5,665 bases of DNA from Caldilineaceae bacterium. Lineage in GTDB: Bacteria; Chloroflexota; Anaerolineae; Caldilineales; Caldilineaceae. The stretch lies in NCBI GenBank assembly GCA_026645635.1, contig JAPKMV010000264.1, positions 1-5,665 on the forward strand, read 5' to 3'. Position 1 is the first letter of the stretch, and every line of letters starts with the position of its first letter. This document shows, piece by piece, positions 5,287 through 5,665 of this stretch. Below the pieces are notes generated by a model. That model had not been told where the DNA came from, searched no databases, and saw only the letters and a list, made by a program, of their open reading frames with translations. Both the position numbers and the translations under genes were made by a program.

Positions 5287-5376
5287 GCCCAACGGCCTGG
5301 GTTCAGCGGCGGGCTGGTTATCCCTGACCACTCATAACGGGTAGCGCGGCCCGTCCGCTGGAAGCCGTGGTTAGGC
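5287..5376 (-). other. attC-like recombination element
   Basis: The 90-bp element is bounded by GCCCAAC (5287-5293) and GTTAGGC (5370-5376). These fit the RYYYAAC and GTTRRRY end boxes of integron attC sites, and they pair at 6 of 7 positions. Inside, CAGCGGCGGGC (5304-5314) pairs with GCCCGTCCGCTG (5349-5360) over 11 bp with a single bulged base, recalling the L boxes with an extrahelical base. The loop is about 34 nt. The ends fit the consensus on both strands; minus is given because the flanking genes read that way. It lies 78 nt after the stop of the 60-residue gene and 25 nt before the toxin remnant, where an attC would sit between two cassettes. No integrase is visible. It may be an integron-like site or a dispersed intergenic palindrome. 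Confidence 0.5.
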
Positions 5377-5422
5377 CCCGCCCAAGCACCAGACCCGCAA
5401 AACGAGACCTACCGCCCATGAC

Positions 5423-5447
5423 GGCGAACCGTCGCTGCCGTTTCGCC
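5423..5447 (-). repeat. Hairpin downstream of the 60-residue gene
   Basis: Bases 5423-5431 pair with 5439-5447 at 8 of 9 positions around a 7-nt loop. It begins 8 nt after the stop of the minus-strand small gene, where a transcript end would be expected. No T tract follows directly on the minus strand; the nearest, TTTT, is about 20 nt further on, so it is only a weak terminator candidate. Confidence 0.35.
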
Positions 5448-5454
5448 ACCGCGA

Positions 5455-5637
5455 TCAGCCCTGAGTTGGGGTGGCCATCTCCGCCTTAATCAACGTTGCA
5501 GCTTTAGCGTTCATCAAGCGCGCCTGTTCCCGATAGAAAGCCAGCCGCTCGGCCCGCGACAGATGGCGCAGGCGCTCATAGTTCTTATCACGGATACTGC
5601 GGGTCATCTTCACCGCATCAATTTTCTGCTCGGCCAT
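5455..5637 (-). CDS. Small protein of unknown function
   Basis: The protein has 60 residues and starts at an ATG at 5637 behind GGGAGGTGA (5652-5644), a near-perfect ribosome-binding site with a 9-nt gap from GGAGG. The sequence is highly charged and looks mostly helical: DAVKMTRSIRDKNYERL, then HLSRAERLAFYREQARLMNA. It has no membrane segment or signal peptide. I recall similar short proteins (DAVKMTRxIRD...FYRExA) as conserved hypotheticals in Chloroflexota and cyanobacteria, sometimes near toxin genes, but I cannot name a family. The attC-like element downstream and the toxin-antitoxin remnant beyond suggest a mobile-cassette setting. No partner is visible on its downstream side, and its upstream neighbour lies outside the window. 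The gene is likely real given its ribosome-binding site; an antitoxin-like role is speculative. Confidence 0.68.
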   Translation of the reverse strand: MAEQKIDAVKMTRSIRDKNYERLRHLSRAERLAFYREQARLMNAKAATLIKAEMATPTQG

Positions 5638-5665
5638 AGGTCGTCACCTCCCGCGGACTGAAAAT

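Noticed and set aside
5262..5292. Promoter for the toxin remnant (TTGGGC at 5292-5287, TAGACA at 5270-5265, minus strand)
   Set aside because: The -10 candidate matches the consensus at only about half its positions and the spacer is 16 nt; too weak to annotate.

Overview
The window reads as bacterial chromosome of high G+C. It joins the end of a ribosomal-protein/RNA-polymerase operon to an accessory flank. The order rpoA-rplQ-truA-rplM-rpsI, the roughly 370-residue transaldolase type, and the CACAGATT and attC-like intergenic repeats fit a Chloroflexota lineage such as Anaerolineae or Caldilineae. That assignment is an inference from gene order and recalled family resemblance, not a proven identification.

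Bases 1-2730 (+ strand) hold the 3' end of rpoA, then complete rplQ, truA, rplM and rpsI. Spacing is tight, rplQ and truA overlap by 4 nt, and all genes face one way. The block ends in two tandem hairpins. The second is a strong intrinsic terminator whose stem arms each carry a perfect TTATCCACA (DnaA-box) sequence. Two starts are shorter than the longest open frame: rplM at GTG 1826 and rpsI at ATG 2341.

Bases 2853-3458 (+) encode a divergent MogA/MoaB-like protein. Several molybdopterin-binding signature residues are altered and it carries an Ala-rich C-terminal tail. Bases 3459-3748 separate it from the convergent transaldolase gene. They contain a 9-nt-period CACAGATT repeat hairpin and other palindromes but no convincing gene.

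Bases 3749-5665 are read on the minus strand. In transcription order they hold a 60-residue small protein of unknown function, a 90-bp attC-like element, the N-terminal stump of a BrnT-like toxin, a ribbon-helix-helix-like antitoxin candidate whose ATG lies inside that stump, and a complete class I transaldolase (tal) 14 nt further on. The toxin/antitoxin part is visibly more A+T-rich than tal. The best reading is a decayed toxin-antitoxin module, possibly moved in as an integron-like cassette, whose toxin was lost by an internal deletion. The surviving antitoxin now sits just ahead of a central-carbon gene. This is the most interesting part of the window.
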